From Paracoccaceae bacterium (GTDB lineage Bacteria > Pseudomonadota > Alphaproteobacteria > Rhodobacterales > Rhodobacteraceae), in NCBI GenBank assembly GCA_012103375.1, contig WLWX01000001.1:62001-126000 (forward strand): a stretch of 64,000 nt of DNA, given 5' to 3'. The notes beneath the pieces were generated by a model. It worked only from the letters and a program-made list of their open reading frames with translations. It did not search any database and had not been told where the DNA came from. Positions 44,024 to 52,792 of this stretch are shown here, piece by piece. The position numbers and the translations under genes are program-made. How positions within the stretch are numbered: position 1 is the stretch's first letter; each line of letters opens with the position of its first letter.

Positions 44024-44241
44024 GATTGTGTTGAAAAACTCCGTTTTAGGGCCTGAACGATGATTTTTCTTTCCATGCAGCCCGATCCTAAATTTTTGGC
44101 GCGGGGGTCGGCCCAAATCGCCTACATGCGCTCACGCGCAGCCATGCGCTGTCTCGTGGTCAAAGCTTTCCGACTATTTCGCTTCATAGGTTTTCGCAAG
44201 AAATCCGCGACGCTCTGATTTCGGAGTTTTTCAACACAATC
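44024..44241. mobile_element. MITE copy C (218 bp)
   Basis: Same sequence and terminal repeats as copies A and B. The four flanking bases differ on the two sides (TGCA at 44020-44023, GGCA at 44242-44245), so no clean duplication. It lies at the outer edge of the decayed sugar operon. Just inside, at about 44010-43936 on the minus strand, a frame ending CAVASLKRFTGHRAVSS may be the tail of a PfkB-type sugar kinase (weak). Confidence 0.9.
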
Positions 44242-44674
44242 GGCACATACCGGCCATTGGCCCATGCTCAGTCATGCTGCGGAGCGGCCCGTCGAAGAAG
44301 ACATTCGCTACAGAGCAGCAATCTCGACGTCTTCGAATGCACAGTTTGCGGGACAATGCTGCCAATTGTGGTGCGGTTGCTTTCGTCCGCATTGCCGTGA
44401 GACGAGATTTGTCCCGATCATTCAAATGCCCTGACTATCGTTATTAATCGGTCGATCTTTCTGCCTGCAATATTTCGGCCGCACTAATACATCCAGCTGT
44501 CTGACCAGGACATCGCGACGTTGGATATGGTTGCTCCCATGTGTGTCATTGAATGTCAGATGGACGTAAACTTGTTGCCAATACCTGCACCTGCTCTGCG
44601 ACGTGCTTTCAGAATTCAGGCGATGATTCAAGGTTCGCTACCGCCAAACCAAGCGGATGGGTATTGTGTCACTC
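44242..44674. other. Intergenic region between MITE C and the GntR gene
   Basis: About 433 bases, AT-richer than the surroundings, with no frame I can match to a protein and no repeat or RNA structure I would defend. It probably represents eroded remains of the sugar operon plus the 3' end of the gntR transcript. Confidence 0.4.
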
Positions 44675-45430
44675 TCATCTGATCACCTGGCCATATCTGA
44701 ACCCTGCAAGCGGATGCCAATTGAACGATACCAAAACCGGCCTGTCGTCACGCGCCAGATAGCGGCGGGTAACCAACAAGGCGTCAGCTTTTGCAGGCAT
44801 CTCCAGCGTCCGTGCGGTATTATTGTCAAGTTTCACAGACATGATTTCCTGATGAACTTCGACAACCTGCACGTCGAACCGACTTTCGATTAGGCTATGG
44901 ATCGCGCCATTGTGCGTTTCCAGTTCCCCCGAAATAGCGGCAAAATCCTGGTGAACATAGACGTGGCTGACGCAGATCAATTCCGCCTGATTGGTCCTGC
45001 GCACACCTTCGGCAAGAACCCATTCGCGCCCCGGTTTGCGCCCAAGTTCATGCGCCAACGCCGGATCCGGAACGATGCGGATAACCCGTTCTACGATTAA
45101 CCGCGTTTCGGCGGCGTAGTCATAAAGCTGCGTCAGAGATGTCAGGGATTGCGCAAAAACCGGCCGTTCGGTGATCGAAATCACTTCGGTGCCACGCCCT
45201 TGTTGGCGTTGCACCATGCCGTCTTCGCCCAATAAGCGCAGCGCTTCGCGGACAGTATATCGGCTGGCACCAAAGCGATCGCAGAGCTGTTGTTCTGTCG
45301 GCAGAAGTGATCCAACCGGGTGGGCGCCTGTAACAATATCCTGCCTAATCTCACGCGCGAGTCTGCGATAGAGTGGCAGGTGATCCAAACCCGGCCTGGC
45401 CCGACCAAAGTTTTTTTTCGTCTTAGTCAT
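44675..45430 (-). CDS. GntR-family regulator with UTRA ligand-binding domain (HutC subfamily)
   Basis: 251 residues from ATG 45430, whose ATGA overlaps the stop of the CoA-transferase gene. Winged helix at about 20-85 (LYRRLAREIRQDIVTGAHP, PTEQQLCDRFGASRYTVREALRLL). The UTRA domain follows (AETRLIVERVIRIVPDP, QAELICVSHVYVH, then RTLEMPAKADALLVTRRYL, ending with a typical FNWHP stretch). Such proteins usually repress neighbouring catabolic operons and sense a pathway intermediate, so it is the obvious candidate controller of the genes up to 64000. Confidence 0.9.
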   Translation of the reverse strand: MTKTKKNFGRARPGLDHLPLYRRLAREIRQDIVTGAHPVGSLLPTEQQLCDRFGASRYTVREALRLLGEDGMVQRQQGRGTEVISITERPVFAQSLTSLTQLYDYAAETRLIVERVIRIVPDPALAHELGRKPGREWVLAEGVRRTNQAELICVSHVYVHQDFAAISGELETHNGAIHSLIESRFDVQVVEVHQEIMSVKLDNNTARTLEMPAKADALLVTRRYLARDDRPVLVSFNWHPLAGFRYGQVIR

Positions 45431-46677
45431 CGTGTCGTTTCCCGGCATCGCGCCGCATCCCATGCGTTTGCCAATGCATCCCTAAACTGAGGTGCCGCGA
45501 TTGCAATCAGGCGGTCAGCGCGTTGATCGACTGTGGCGTGTCGCAAATGCGCGCCACCAAATTCAGTTACGATCCAATCAACGTCTGACCGTGTCACTGT
45601 CACCGGGATCCCTGCAGAAAGACAGGGCACAATGCGGCTTTGGCTGCCCCCCCGCATGGTCGCAGGCAGTGCCAGAATGCTACGCCCGCCGTCCGATTGC
45701 GCGGCTCCGCGAATGAAATCCACCAATCCTCCGTGTCCAGTGATCTGTTTGCCTGCAATGAATTCGCCATTGCCCTGGCCAAACAGGTCGACCTCCAAAA
45801 TGGAATTGACCGAAACGAATGACGCAATGCCGGCAAGGTTTTTGCCATCGTGGGTATCGCTTACCGGGGCGAATGTGATGCGCGGGTCGCGCGAAACCTG
45901 ATCATAAAAATCGCGATCACCCAGTGCGACTCCGGTGATTGCGCGCTTAATTGTACCGGCCTGCAACCGGGCAAGGAACGCGGGCGAGATCATGCCGCCG
46001 TTCAGCGACAGATCTTGGTGGTCTGCCAGTGCACCAAGTACGGCGTTCTGTAATTTTCCCAGCCCGAATTGAACCGTGTCGCCGTCCCTGACCAGCCGCG
46101 CGACGTGCCGTCCGAGCGTCTCATAAGCTTCGTCGAGCGGCCCTGCGTCATGCTCGATCAGCGGCGATTCAGCCTCAATCATTGCTGCAAACCGCTCGAC
46201 CGGCACACGCGGTCCGTTGACCACATCCGGCATGGCCGGGTTGATCTGCGCAAACAGCGGAACGCCGGCAGCAATCGCCGCCGGCGTGAAGTCCGCCGAA
46301 ACGCCAAGGCCGACTGTTCCGTCACGCGGCGGCCCAACCTGAAACACCGCACCCGACAAACCAGCGCTATTGCGAAGCCAACGGGATGTTGCGCTGTAGT
46401 GCATCGGCAGGATTTGCGCGCGCAGTTCGGCCACTGCGTCCTGCAGCGCAGGGGTGACGAAACTGACACATGCGCTGCGTCCGCCCTGGCGAGTCACATC
46501 GCGCGTGTTGACACCGGGAATCCAAACGCCGGTGAACATTCGCCCTGCAGCAATGTCCGGGTCTGCGTCCAGCGCATCCAGACAGGCGGTCGGTTCTCCG
46601 CAACAGCCCGCGATATAGACCGAACCGTCGCCAGAAAGCTGCTTTAAGGCATCCGCCCATGCACCAGTGGTCACCAT
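45427..46677 (-). CDS. Acetyl-CoA hydrolase/CoA-transferase family protein
   Basis: About 416 residues. Family features: QFGLGKLQNAVLGALADHQDL-type stretch (GLGKLQNAVLGALADH), the SVNSILEVDLFGQGNGE motif containing the CoA-linked Glu region, and GGLVDFIRGAAQSDGG followed by ALPATMRGGSQSRIVP. Closest functional classes are 4-hydroxybutyrate or succinyl-CoA:acetate CoA-transferases. The ATG at 46677 follows GAGGAAA closely; an ATG nine codons upstream (46704) is the alternative. It would move CoA onto, or off, an acid of the pathway encoded across the divergent promoter. Confidence 0.82.
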   Translation of the reverse strand: MVTTGAWADALKQLSGDGSVYIAGCCGEPTACLDALDADPDIAAGRMFTGVWIPGVNTRDVTRQGGRSACVSFVTPALQDAVAELRAQILPMHYSATSRWLRNSAGLSGAVFQVGPPRDGTVGLGVSADFTPAAIAAGVPLFAQINPAMPDVVNGPRVPVERFAAMIEAESPLIEHDAGPLDEAYETLGRHVARLVRDGDTVQFGLGKLQNAVLGALADHQDLSLNGGMISPAFLARLQAGTIKRAITGVALGDRDFYDQVSRDPRITFAPVSDTHDGKNLAGIASFVSVNSILEVDLFGQGNGEFIAGKQITGHGGLVDFIRGAAQSDGGRSILALPATMRGGSQSRIVPCLSAGIPVTVTRSDVDWIVTEFGGAHLRHATVDQRADRLIAIAAPQFRDALANAWDAARCRETTR

Positions 46678-46766
46678 TTTCCTCGCAATTGCAGTCCATT
46701 GCATTCATTACATCGGACTGATAGAAATGTCCGGACAAATTTGACTCTAGCGGGTTCAAATCCCTG

Positions 46767-48140
46767 ATGACAAGTTCCCTGACATGGCAATTGATCGACA
46801 TACTGGCCAGGCCTGTGGATTCTGCCACGCAAGAACGGGCGGCTCTGCACGTATTGGATTGGATCGGCTGCGCTGTGGTAGGCGCGGCTGAACCTGTCGG
46901 ACAGGTTCTATTGTCCATGTCGACGACGATGCCTCGCGGTAAATTCTCGGTCATCGGAGGCGCCGGCGTGGCGACAGCAGAACAGGCCGCATTCCTAAAC
47001 GGAGGATTTGGAAACGTTCTTGAGATGGACGATGTGCACCGCGCTGCCATCCTGCATCCCGGGCCTGTTGTCGTCCCGGCCGCCTTTGCGGCTGCCCAAG
47101 CCTGTGAGGGTTCGGGATTGACGTTCCTGGACGCCGTAATCCGGGGGTACGATGCAGATATTCGCCTGGGAGAGAGTGTCGGAAAAGCCCACTACGCGAA
47201 CTGGCATAACACGGCCACATGCGGCCCATTCGGGGCGGCGGCGGCGGTCGGTCATCTGATGGGACTTGGCCCCGATGCGATGGTCTGGGCGCTTGGCAAC
47301 GCGGCAACGCAATCGTCCGGGCCTTGGCATTGCCGCCATGAACCGGTGATGACCAAGCAATTGCATACAGCGCGCGCCGCGCAATCCGGATATGCCGCTG
47401 TCGCACTTGCCGCGCATGGGTTCACCGGGCCCGCGTTCATGTTGGAAGGTGCCCAGGGCTTCTACGACGCGATGTGCCCGGATCCGGTGCCCGAACGACT
47501 GGTGGAAGACCCCGCCGGGCCCTGGAAAATCTGGGAGACGAGTTTCAAGCCCTGGCCCGCCTGTCGCTATACGCACCCGGCAATCGACGCCGCCCTGTTG
47601 CTGTATGCCAAACACGCGGTGGATAATATCAGCGCGATCCGCATTGAAACATTCCGCGATGCGAAGGTTTTCTGTGACACCCCGGCGCCGACCACGCCCA
47701 ATCAAGCAAAATTCAGTCTGCAGCACGCCGTAGCCATCACTTTGGCTGATGGCCCACCCAAGCTGGACGGTTTTGAGCCGGAGATATTGCAACGGCCCGG
47801 TGTTGTGCGACTTCGCAACGCTGCAACGGTGGTCGTTACCGACGAGTTTGATGCAGCTTTTCCAGCCCATTTCGGCGCGTCTGTAAGTCTGGAAACGCAA
47901 GAAGGCGATCAATACACCGTCGCCGTTGCGGACGCGCTGGGAGATCCGGAAAATCCGGTTTCGACGGATCAGATTGTGGAAAAGGCCCGCACGCTGATGG
48001 CTGCCGGGGGGGCTTCGGACGGGCTGACCGACCGAATTGTCAGCGCCACGCTGGCGCTGCCGCAGGGCGGGCCGCTGGACGACTTATCAGCGGCACTCGG
48101 ATGTTTGCATCACCATATTCACATAGGGACCAACGCGTGA
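46767..48140 (+). CDS. MmgE/PrpD family protein, first paralogue
   Basis: 457 residues, the fold of 2-methylcitrate dehydratase, cis-aconitate decarboxylase and iminodisuccinate epimerase. Visible motifs: LDWIGCAVVGA, the helical-domain FLNGGFGNVLEMDDVH with the acidic pair, AHYANWHNTATCGPFGAAAA and KPWPACRYTHPAIDA. The exact reaction of a family member cannot be read from sequence. The start lies 62-90 bases from the divergent CoA-transferase, so both share a promoter region. GTGA overlap with the ligase gene. Confidence 0.85.
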   Translation: MTSSLTWQLIDILARPVDSATQERAALHVLDWIGCAVVGAAEPVGQVLLSMSTTMPRGKFSVIGGAGVATAEQAAFLNGGFGNVLEMDDVHRAAILHPGPVVVPAAFAAAQACEGSGLTFLDAVIRGYDADIRLGESVGKAHYANWHNTATCGPFGAAAAVGHLMGLGPDAMVWALGNAATQSSGPWHCRHEPVMTKQLHTARAAQSGYAAVALAAHGFTGPAFMLEGAQGFYDAMCPDPVPERLVEDPAGPWKIWETSFKPWPACRYTHPAIDAALLLYAKHAVDNISAIRIETFRDAKVFCDTPAPTTPNQAKFSLQHAVAITLADGPPKLDGFEPEILQRPGVVRLRNAATVVVTDEFDAAFPAHFGASVSLETQEGDQYTVAVADALGDPENPVSTDQIVEKARTLMAAGGASDGLTDRIVSATLALPQGGPLDDLSAALGCLHHHIHIGTNA

Positions 48141-49522
48141 CCCAAACCAACTATTTCGATCTGATCGACTATCCTGCAATGACGCAGGCGCATCCGAGCG
48201 GTGACACTTTTCTAAGCACTTTCAGAGGGATGAGCCGGGACGAGCTGCGCGCCCGCCAGAATACTCTGTTCACGAAAATCATGGCGTTTGCCTGGAAGGT
48301 TCCGTTCTATCAGCGGCATTGGGGCGACACGGGGGTTGAACCCGGCGACATCCGCTCCCTCGACGATATCACCAAATTGCCGACGTATTCCAAGTCCGAC
48401 CTGATGGCCTCGGTCGAGGCCCATCCGCCGATTGGCGATTTCCACGGGCTGGACACCTACCCGGATGACAAACGCCCGCCGCTGATCTTTCAGACCACAA
48501 GCGGCACCACCGGCAAGCCGCAGCCGTTGCTGTTTGGCCCCAAAAGTCGCGAAGTTCAGTCGCTGCTGCTGGGGCGGCTCTATGCGCTTCAGGGGATCAC
48601 CAACCGCGATGTCATCCACTCGGTCTATGGCCACGGGATGGTCAACGGGGGCCACTATGTGCGCGAAGCGATCAACCACTGGGTCGGCGCACAGATGCTG
48701 ACAGCGGGAACGGGCGTTGAGACGCGAAGCCCGAACCAGGTTGCGCTGATGCATGCCTTCGGAGCCACCGCACTTGTTGGTTTCGGCGACTTCATCAAGC
48801 GGCTGGCCGAGGTCGCACGCGAGCAGGGATTGGAACCTGGCAAAGACATTCCTGTGCGGGTGATTTCGGGCCACATGGGCGCTGAAAGCCGCGCCTCGAT
48901 GTCGCAAGCCTGGGGCGGTGCTGATGTCTATGACTGGTATGGCGTGGGCGACACGGGCTGCATCGCGGGCGAAGGCCCGGACCAATCCGGGTTGCACATA
49001 TTAGAGGACGCGCAGTTTCTGGAACTGCTGGACGTGGACACCGGCGCGCCGGTCGGACCTGGGGGCATGGGTGACATGGTTTGCACTTGCCTGTTCAAAG
49101 ATGATGTCTTTCCCATCATCCGATTTCAAACCCATGATGTCAGCCGTGAAGTCGCCGGCGAAAACCCACTTGGCCTGCCATTCCGTCGGCTTGAGGGGTT
49201 TCTAGGGCGCAGCGACAACATGGTGAAACTGCGGGGTATCAATATCTATCCAACAGGAATCGGCGCGTTGTTGACGGCCCAATTCGAACCGGCGAACGGT
49301 GAGTTTTTCTGCCGGGTTCAGCGGCGCGCCGGACGGGATGAAATGACCGCTGTGGTTGAGGCGACGCAACAGGGTGACGATCTGGCAGATGCGATGGCCG
49401 CCCATATCAGGACGCGGCTGGGTGTTGGTATTGAGGTTTCGCTGGTCGCCCCGGGCGAAACCGCCGCTGAAACCGGGATCGAGTCGCGCCAGAAACCAAT
49501 CCGGTTGATTGTTGACAGATAG
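48137..49522 (+). CDS. Phenylacetate-CoA ligase-like adenylate-forming enzyme
   Basis: 461 residues beginning at GTG 48137 (GTGA overlap with the preceding stop). PaaK-type features: FQTTSGTTGKPQPLLFG (the phosphate-binding loop), HMGAESRASMS, YDWYGVGDTGCIAGEG in place of the YGxTE motif, FRRLEGFLGRSDNMVKLRGI and the C-terminal KPIRLIVDR. It should activate a carboxylate as acyl-AMP and then as CoA thioester. The acid is unknown; PaaK relatives act on aryl acids as well as smaller acids. Confidence 0.85.
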   Translation: MTQTNYFDLIDYPAMTQAHPSGDTFLSTFRGMSRDELRARQNTLFTKIMAFAWKVPFYQRHWGDTGVEPGDIRSLDDITKLPTYSKSDLMASVEAHPPIGDFHGLDTYPDDKRPPLIFQTTSGTTGKPQPLLFGPKSREVQSLLLGRLYALQGITNRDVIHSVYGHGMVNGGHYVREAINHWVGAQMLTAGTGVETRSPNQVALMHAFGATALVGFGDFIKRLAEVAREQGLEPGKDIPVRVISGHMGAESRASMSQAWGGADVYDWYGVGDTGCIAGEGPDQSGLHILEDAQFLELLDVDTGAPVGPGGMGDMVCTCLFKDDVFPIIRFQTHDVSREVAGENPLGLPFRRLEGFLGRSDNMVKLRGINIYPTGIGALLTAQFEPANGEFFCRVQRRAGRDEMTAVVEATQQGDDLADAMAAHIRTRLGVGIEVSLVAPGETAAETGIESRQKPIRLIVDR

Positions 49523-50822
49523 CGCGCAGGCAAATGTCGACATTGCGCTGAGCGCGATTGCCGCGCGCAACAGTGACCTGGCGATTGTCACGACATTGAA
49601 CGCCGCACGCGCACAGCGGGAGGCGATCGCCAGCGACCAGCGGCGTGCTGCCGGGCAACTTTCGGGGCCATTGGATGGAATGATCCTAGGGATCAAAGAC
49701 AACCTCGCCGTCGAAGGCCTGCCATGGACTGGCGGGCTTGGTGCGCGGCGCGAAACGTTGGCCAAACAGGATGCGACTGTTGTGGCGCGCCTCAGCGCGG
49801 CCGGAGCCATTCCGCTTGCGATGCTGAATATGCACGAAGGCGCGCTGGGTGCAACGACCGACAACCCGCACTTTGGCAGAACCGCCAATCCGCTGGATCC
49901 CGACAGGACGCCGGGCGGGTCAAGCGGCGGTTCGGGTGCGGCCATCCCAGCCGGTTTCGGCGACATCACGCTGGGAACGGATACTATGGGGTCAGTGCGC
50001 CTTCCGGCAGCTTATTGTGGTGTTGCCGGCCTAAAACCGACCCGCGGTTTGATTCCACGGACCGGATTGATCTTCCTGTCGCCCACGTTCGACACGATTG
50101 GCCCCTTAGCGCAAGACGTTGAGACTCTGGCCGCAATGGCAGAGGTGATGGCAGGTCAAGATCAGGGGGACCCCGCCTCGAAACCCGTGCCGGGTGGTTG
50201 GCGGGCGCGCCCGGCCACGGCTCTGCCTGCGGGTCTGACCATTGGCATTCCAAAGCAGATCGATGACGTTGCGTGCGAGGATGAGGTTCTGCAAGGGCTG
50301 GCCTTGGCGCGCGGGGCATTGGAACGCGCCGGGGCGGGCGTGAGTGATGTTGATTTGCGTGGTTGGCAGCCCGCACGCGCCCGCCGCGGCGGTCTGTTGG
50401 TCTGCGAAGCTGAGGGGGCCATCGCGTTGTCCGCAATTCTGGACCGCCCAGGTTCGGAGCTGATGAGCGATGAACTTCGTGACCTTCTATCCTATGGCCG
50501 CAACCTGTCGGCAGACAGGTTGGCCGATGGGCACGCCCGTATTCAGGCCGCGGCGGATAGTGCAACGCAGGGGTTTGCGGATGTTGACGTGCTGCTTATG
50601 CCAACAGCTCCGCAACGCGCTTTTCGCCACAGTGATCCGGTGCCTGCCAATCAGGCGGATTTAACCTCGTTGGCAAATTTCCACGGTGGGCCGGCTGTGG
50701 CGGTCCCGGTCCCCGGCAACGGGCTGCCAAACTCGGTCCAGATTGTCGGTCCGGACTATTCCGAGGCGCTGGTACTGACCATCGGGCGCGTGTTGGAGAC
50801 TGCGTTGGCTATGCGGAATTGA
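49509..50822 (+). CDS. Amidase of the amidase-signature family
   Basis: 437 residues from a TTG at 49509 overlapping the ligase gene by 14 bases. The Ser-cisSer-Lys triad is in place: K63 (LGIKDNLAVEG), the cis-Ser in TPGGSSGGSGAA (about 138-139) and the nucleophile S162 (GTDTMGSVRLPA; the usual TGGS is TMGS here). It hydrolyses an amide to acid and ammonia or amine, which would feed the CoA ligase encoded just upstream. No GatB/C partners nearby, so not the tRNA amidotransferase. Confidence 0.88.
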   Translation: MLTDSAQANVDIALSAIAARNSDLAIVTTLNAARAQREAIASDQRRAAGQLSGPLDGMILGIKDNLAVEGLPWTGGLGARRETLAKQDATVVARLSAAGAIPLAMLNMHEGALGATTDNPHFGRTANPLDPDRTPGGSSGGSGAAIPAGFGDITLGTDTMGSVRLPAAYCGVAGLKPTRGLIPRTGLIFLSPTFDTIGPLAQDVETLAAMAEVMAGQDQGDPASKPVPGGWRARPATALPAGLTIGIPKQIDDVACEDEVLQGLALARGALERAGAGVSDVDLRGWQPARARRGGLLVCEAEGAIALSAILDRPGSELMSDELRDLLSYGRNLSADRLADGHARIQAAADSATQGFADVDVLLMPTAPQRAFRHSDPVPANQADLTSLANFHGGPAVAVPVPGNGLPNSVQIVGPDYSEALVLTIGRVLETALAMRN

Positions 50823-50853
50823 TCCGGCTAAATACGCCGTCTGATCTCAGTTG

Positions 50854-51648
50854 CTACTTAAACTTCGGCGCGCGTTTTTCCATGAATGCCCGGGATCCTT
50901 CGGCAAAATCAGGGCCCGCAAACGTCGCCTCGAACGCCTGCCTAAATTCAGGCGACGGCGCCGCATCCCCCTTTGCAATAGCGTTGATCGTCATCTTGGC
51001 TATGCGGATCGAGTCTTTTGAAAGGGCGGCCAGACTGTTGGCGTAATCGGCCACCGCAGCAGCCAGATCCGCGTCGGGCAAGACCCGATCAACCAGACCA
51101 ATACCAAGCGCCTCACTGGCGCAGACGACACGCCCCGACATCAGGATGTCCTTGGCTCGCGCTGCCCCGACATGCGTGACCAGCCGTGCCGTATCTTCAA
51201 ATGAATACGCCAGGCCCAGCCGGGCTGGCGTTATCGCAAATCGCGCCGTCTCTGCTGCGAACCGAAGATCGCAATGCAGCGCCAAGCCGCAGCCGCCTCC
51301 GAAACAGGCACCCCGCACTTCGGCAATGGTGGGCATTGCGACAGCGGCAATCGCGGCCTGCGCTTGCCGGACCGCGCCGTTATAAGCATCCGTCGTCGCT
51401 TTGGTCGCATAGGTCTCGGGAAACTCGGCAATATCCGCCCCGGCGCTGAAGGCTTTGTCGCCCTCGCCCGAAATCACCAGAACGCGTGTGGGGTCATTTG
51501 CGTTAATTCGGGCCGCCGCCTCTGCCAATCCGTCCCACATGGCGCGGGTCAGGGCATTGCGCGCCTGGGGCCGGCACAACGTCAACTGCGCAATCCGGCC
51601 CAGATCCAGCCGCAGCCCGCCGTCCGCCAGTCTGAGTGTTTGGGTCAT
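50854..51648 (-). CDS. Enoyl-CoA hydratase/isomerase family protein
   Basis: 264 residues from ATG 51648, which follows CAGGGGGAACAG; an open extension upstream has no site. Crotonase fold motifs: SGEGDKAFSAGADIAEF (oxyanion-hole strand) and EVRGACFGGGCGLALHCDLRFA (second oxyanion Gly). Both acidic catalytic positions of classic hydratases cannot be confirmed, so isomerase or hydrolase activity is possible. Last gene of the minus-strand operon. Confidence 0.88.
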   Translation of the reverse strand: MTQTLRLADGGLRLDLGRIAQLTLCRPQARNALTRAMWDGLAEAAARINANDPTRVLVISGEGDKAFSAGADIAEFPETYATKATTDAYNGAVRQAQAAIAAVAMPTIAEVRGACFGGGCGLALHCDLRFAAETARFAITPARLGLAYSFEDTARLVTHVGAARAKDILMSGRVVCASEALGIGLVDRVLPDADLAAAVADYANSLAALSKDSIRIAKMTINAIAKGDAAPSPEFRQAFEATFAGPDFAEGSRAFMEKRAPKFK

Positions 51649-51667
51649 CTGTTCCCCCTGCCTTGCC

Positions 51668-52786
51668 TCATAGACATTGATACGCGGCGGCAACAAGTGC
51701 TGCCGCACGCGCCGACGTGCCAAGTGCAGCGTCCATCCGTCCCGTCACATATCCGAATACCAATCCGGAGTCCGGGTCCGCAAATCCCTGCGCGCCGCCT
51801 GCGCCCCAATACCCCACCGTCGCCGGATTGGGGCCGAAATCAAGCGCCGCGGGCGTCGAAAGTTCAACCCCTTCACCATACCGGATCGCCATGCCCATAA
51901 TCGGATCTACACTGTCACTGCGGCAAACCTCGCACCGCAGAGCATGCTGGCGGTCTGCAGACAACAAACCGTCGGGCGCAATCAACTGTTCATACACTAT
52001 CGCAATCGCTGCTGCCGTAGCGTGCCCGTTGCCCGAACCGATCACGGACTGCTGCCAGCGGACCGAGTTAAAATCTTCGCCACGCCCAAAGAATTGCATT
52101 GAACGGGCGAACAGGCTTTCCGGATCCGCGTCTAGCGCCGCAAACAGCGCATTCGGATCGTCCTGGCTGAGGGTCGCGGTGCGCGCCATATCCGACCGGC
52201 CAAGGCCAATCCGGAAATCTGCATCAAGCGGGCCGGTCAATTCACGCTCAATCAAATCTTCCACCGGCGCGCCACCTACACGCGCCAGAATTCCGCCCAG
52301 CAGATAGCCATAGGTCATGTTGTGATACACCGGCGTCCCGATTGAAACGACGGGTGCCGAGGTCGCAAGTGCGGCCTCCATCCCCGAGCGATCGTAGAGC
52401 AGACCCGGCGAAACATTACCCGAAACTGCCGGCAATCCTGCGCGGTGTGTCAGAACGTCATAAACGGTCAGGCGGTCTTTTCCGGCGGTTCCGAAGCCGC
52501 TCCAGATGTCCATAACCCGAGTGTCTGGCTTCAGAATGCCTTTATCGATCAGCACGTGCGCCAGAAGCGCGAACATGCCCTTGGTCACACTGAAACAACA
52601 TGCCAGCGTATCGCTGCGCCAGGGCATATCCGTCTCGGGCTGGGCCATTCCGCCGAACAGGTTCACCACATTGCGTCCATTGACACGAAGGCAAAGCGCG
52701 CCGCGTTCCGCACCGGTCGCGACCGAGTTCCCAAAGACGTCTGCCACTGGCGCAAATGCCGGGTCGCAAGTGCCCTGGATCGACAC
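51668..52786 (-). CDS. Serine hydrolase of the beta-lactamase/class C-esterase family
   Basis: 372 residues without a signal peptide, so cytoplasmic, unlike resistance beta-lactamases. Catalytic S66-V-T-K69 (CCFSVTKGMF) and Y154-H-N156 (PVYHNMTYGYLLGG) correspond to SxxK and YxN. The third motif is probably YWGAGGAQGF. Relatives include EstB-type esterases and amide or cyclic-ester hydrolases. Its place inside a CoA-dependent operon suggests hydrolysis of an ester, lactone or lactam intermediate. Confidence 0.8.
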   Translation of the reverse strand: MSIQGTCDPAFAPVADVFGNSVATGAERGALCLRVNGRNVVNLFGGMAQPETDMPWRSDTLACCFSVTKGMFALLAHVLIDKGILKPDTRVMDIWSGFGTAGKDRLTVYDVLTHRAGLPAVSGNVSPGLLYDRSGMEAALATSAPVVSIGTPVYHNMTYGYLLGGILARVGGAPVEDLIERELTGPLDADFRIGLGRSDMARTATLSQDDPNALFAALDADPESLFARSMQFFGRGEDFNSVRWQQSVIGSGNGHATAAAIAIVYEQLIAPDGLLSADRQHALRCEVCRSDSVDPIMGMAIRYGEGVELSTPAALDFGPNPATVGYWGAGGAQGFADPDSGLVFGYVTGRMDAALGTSARAAALVAAAYQCL

Positions 52787-52792
52787 CGCGCG

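Noticed and set aside
44231..44425. 64-codon minus-strand frame beside MITE C
   Set aside because: Begins or ends within the MITE edge, no recognisable domain; probably chance in eroded DNA.
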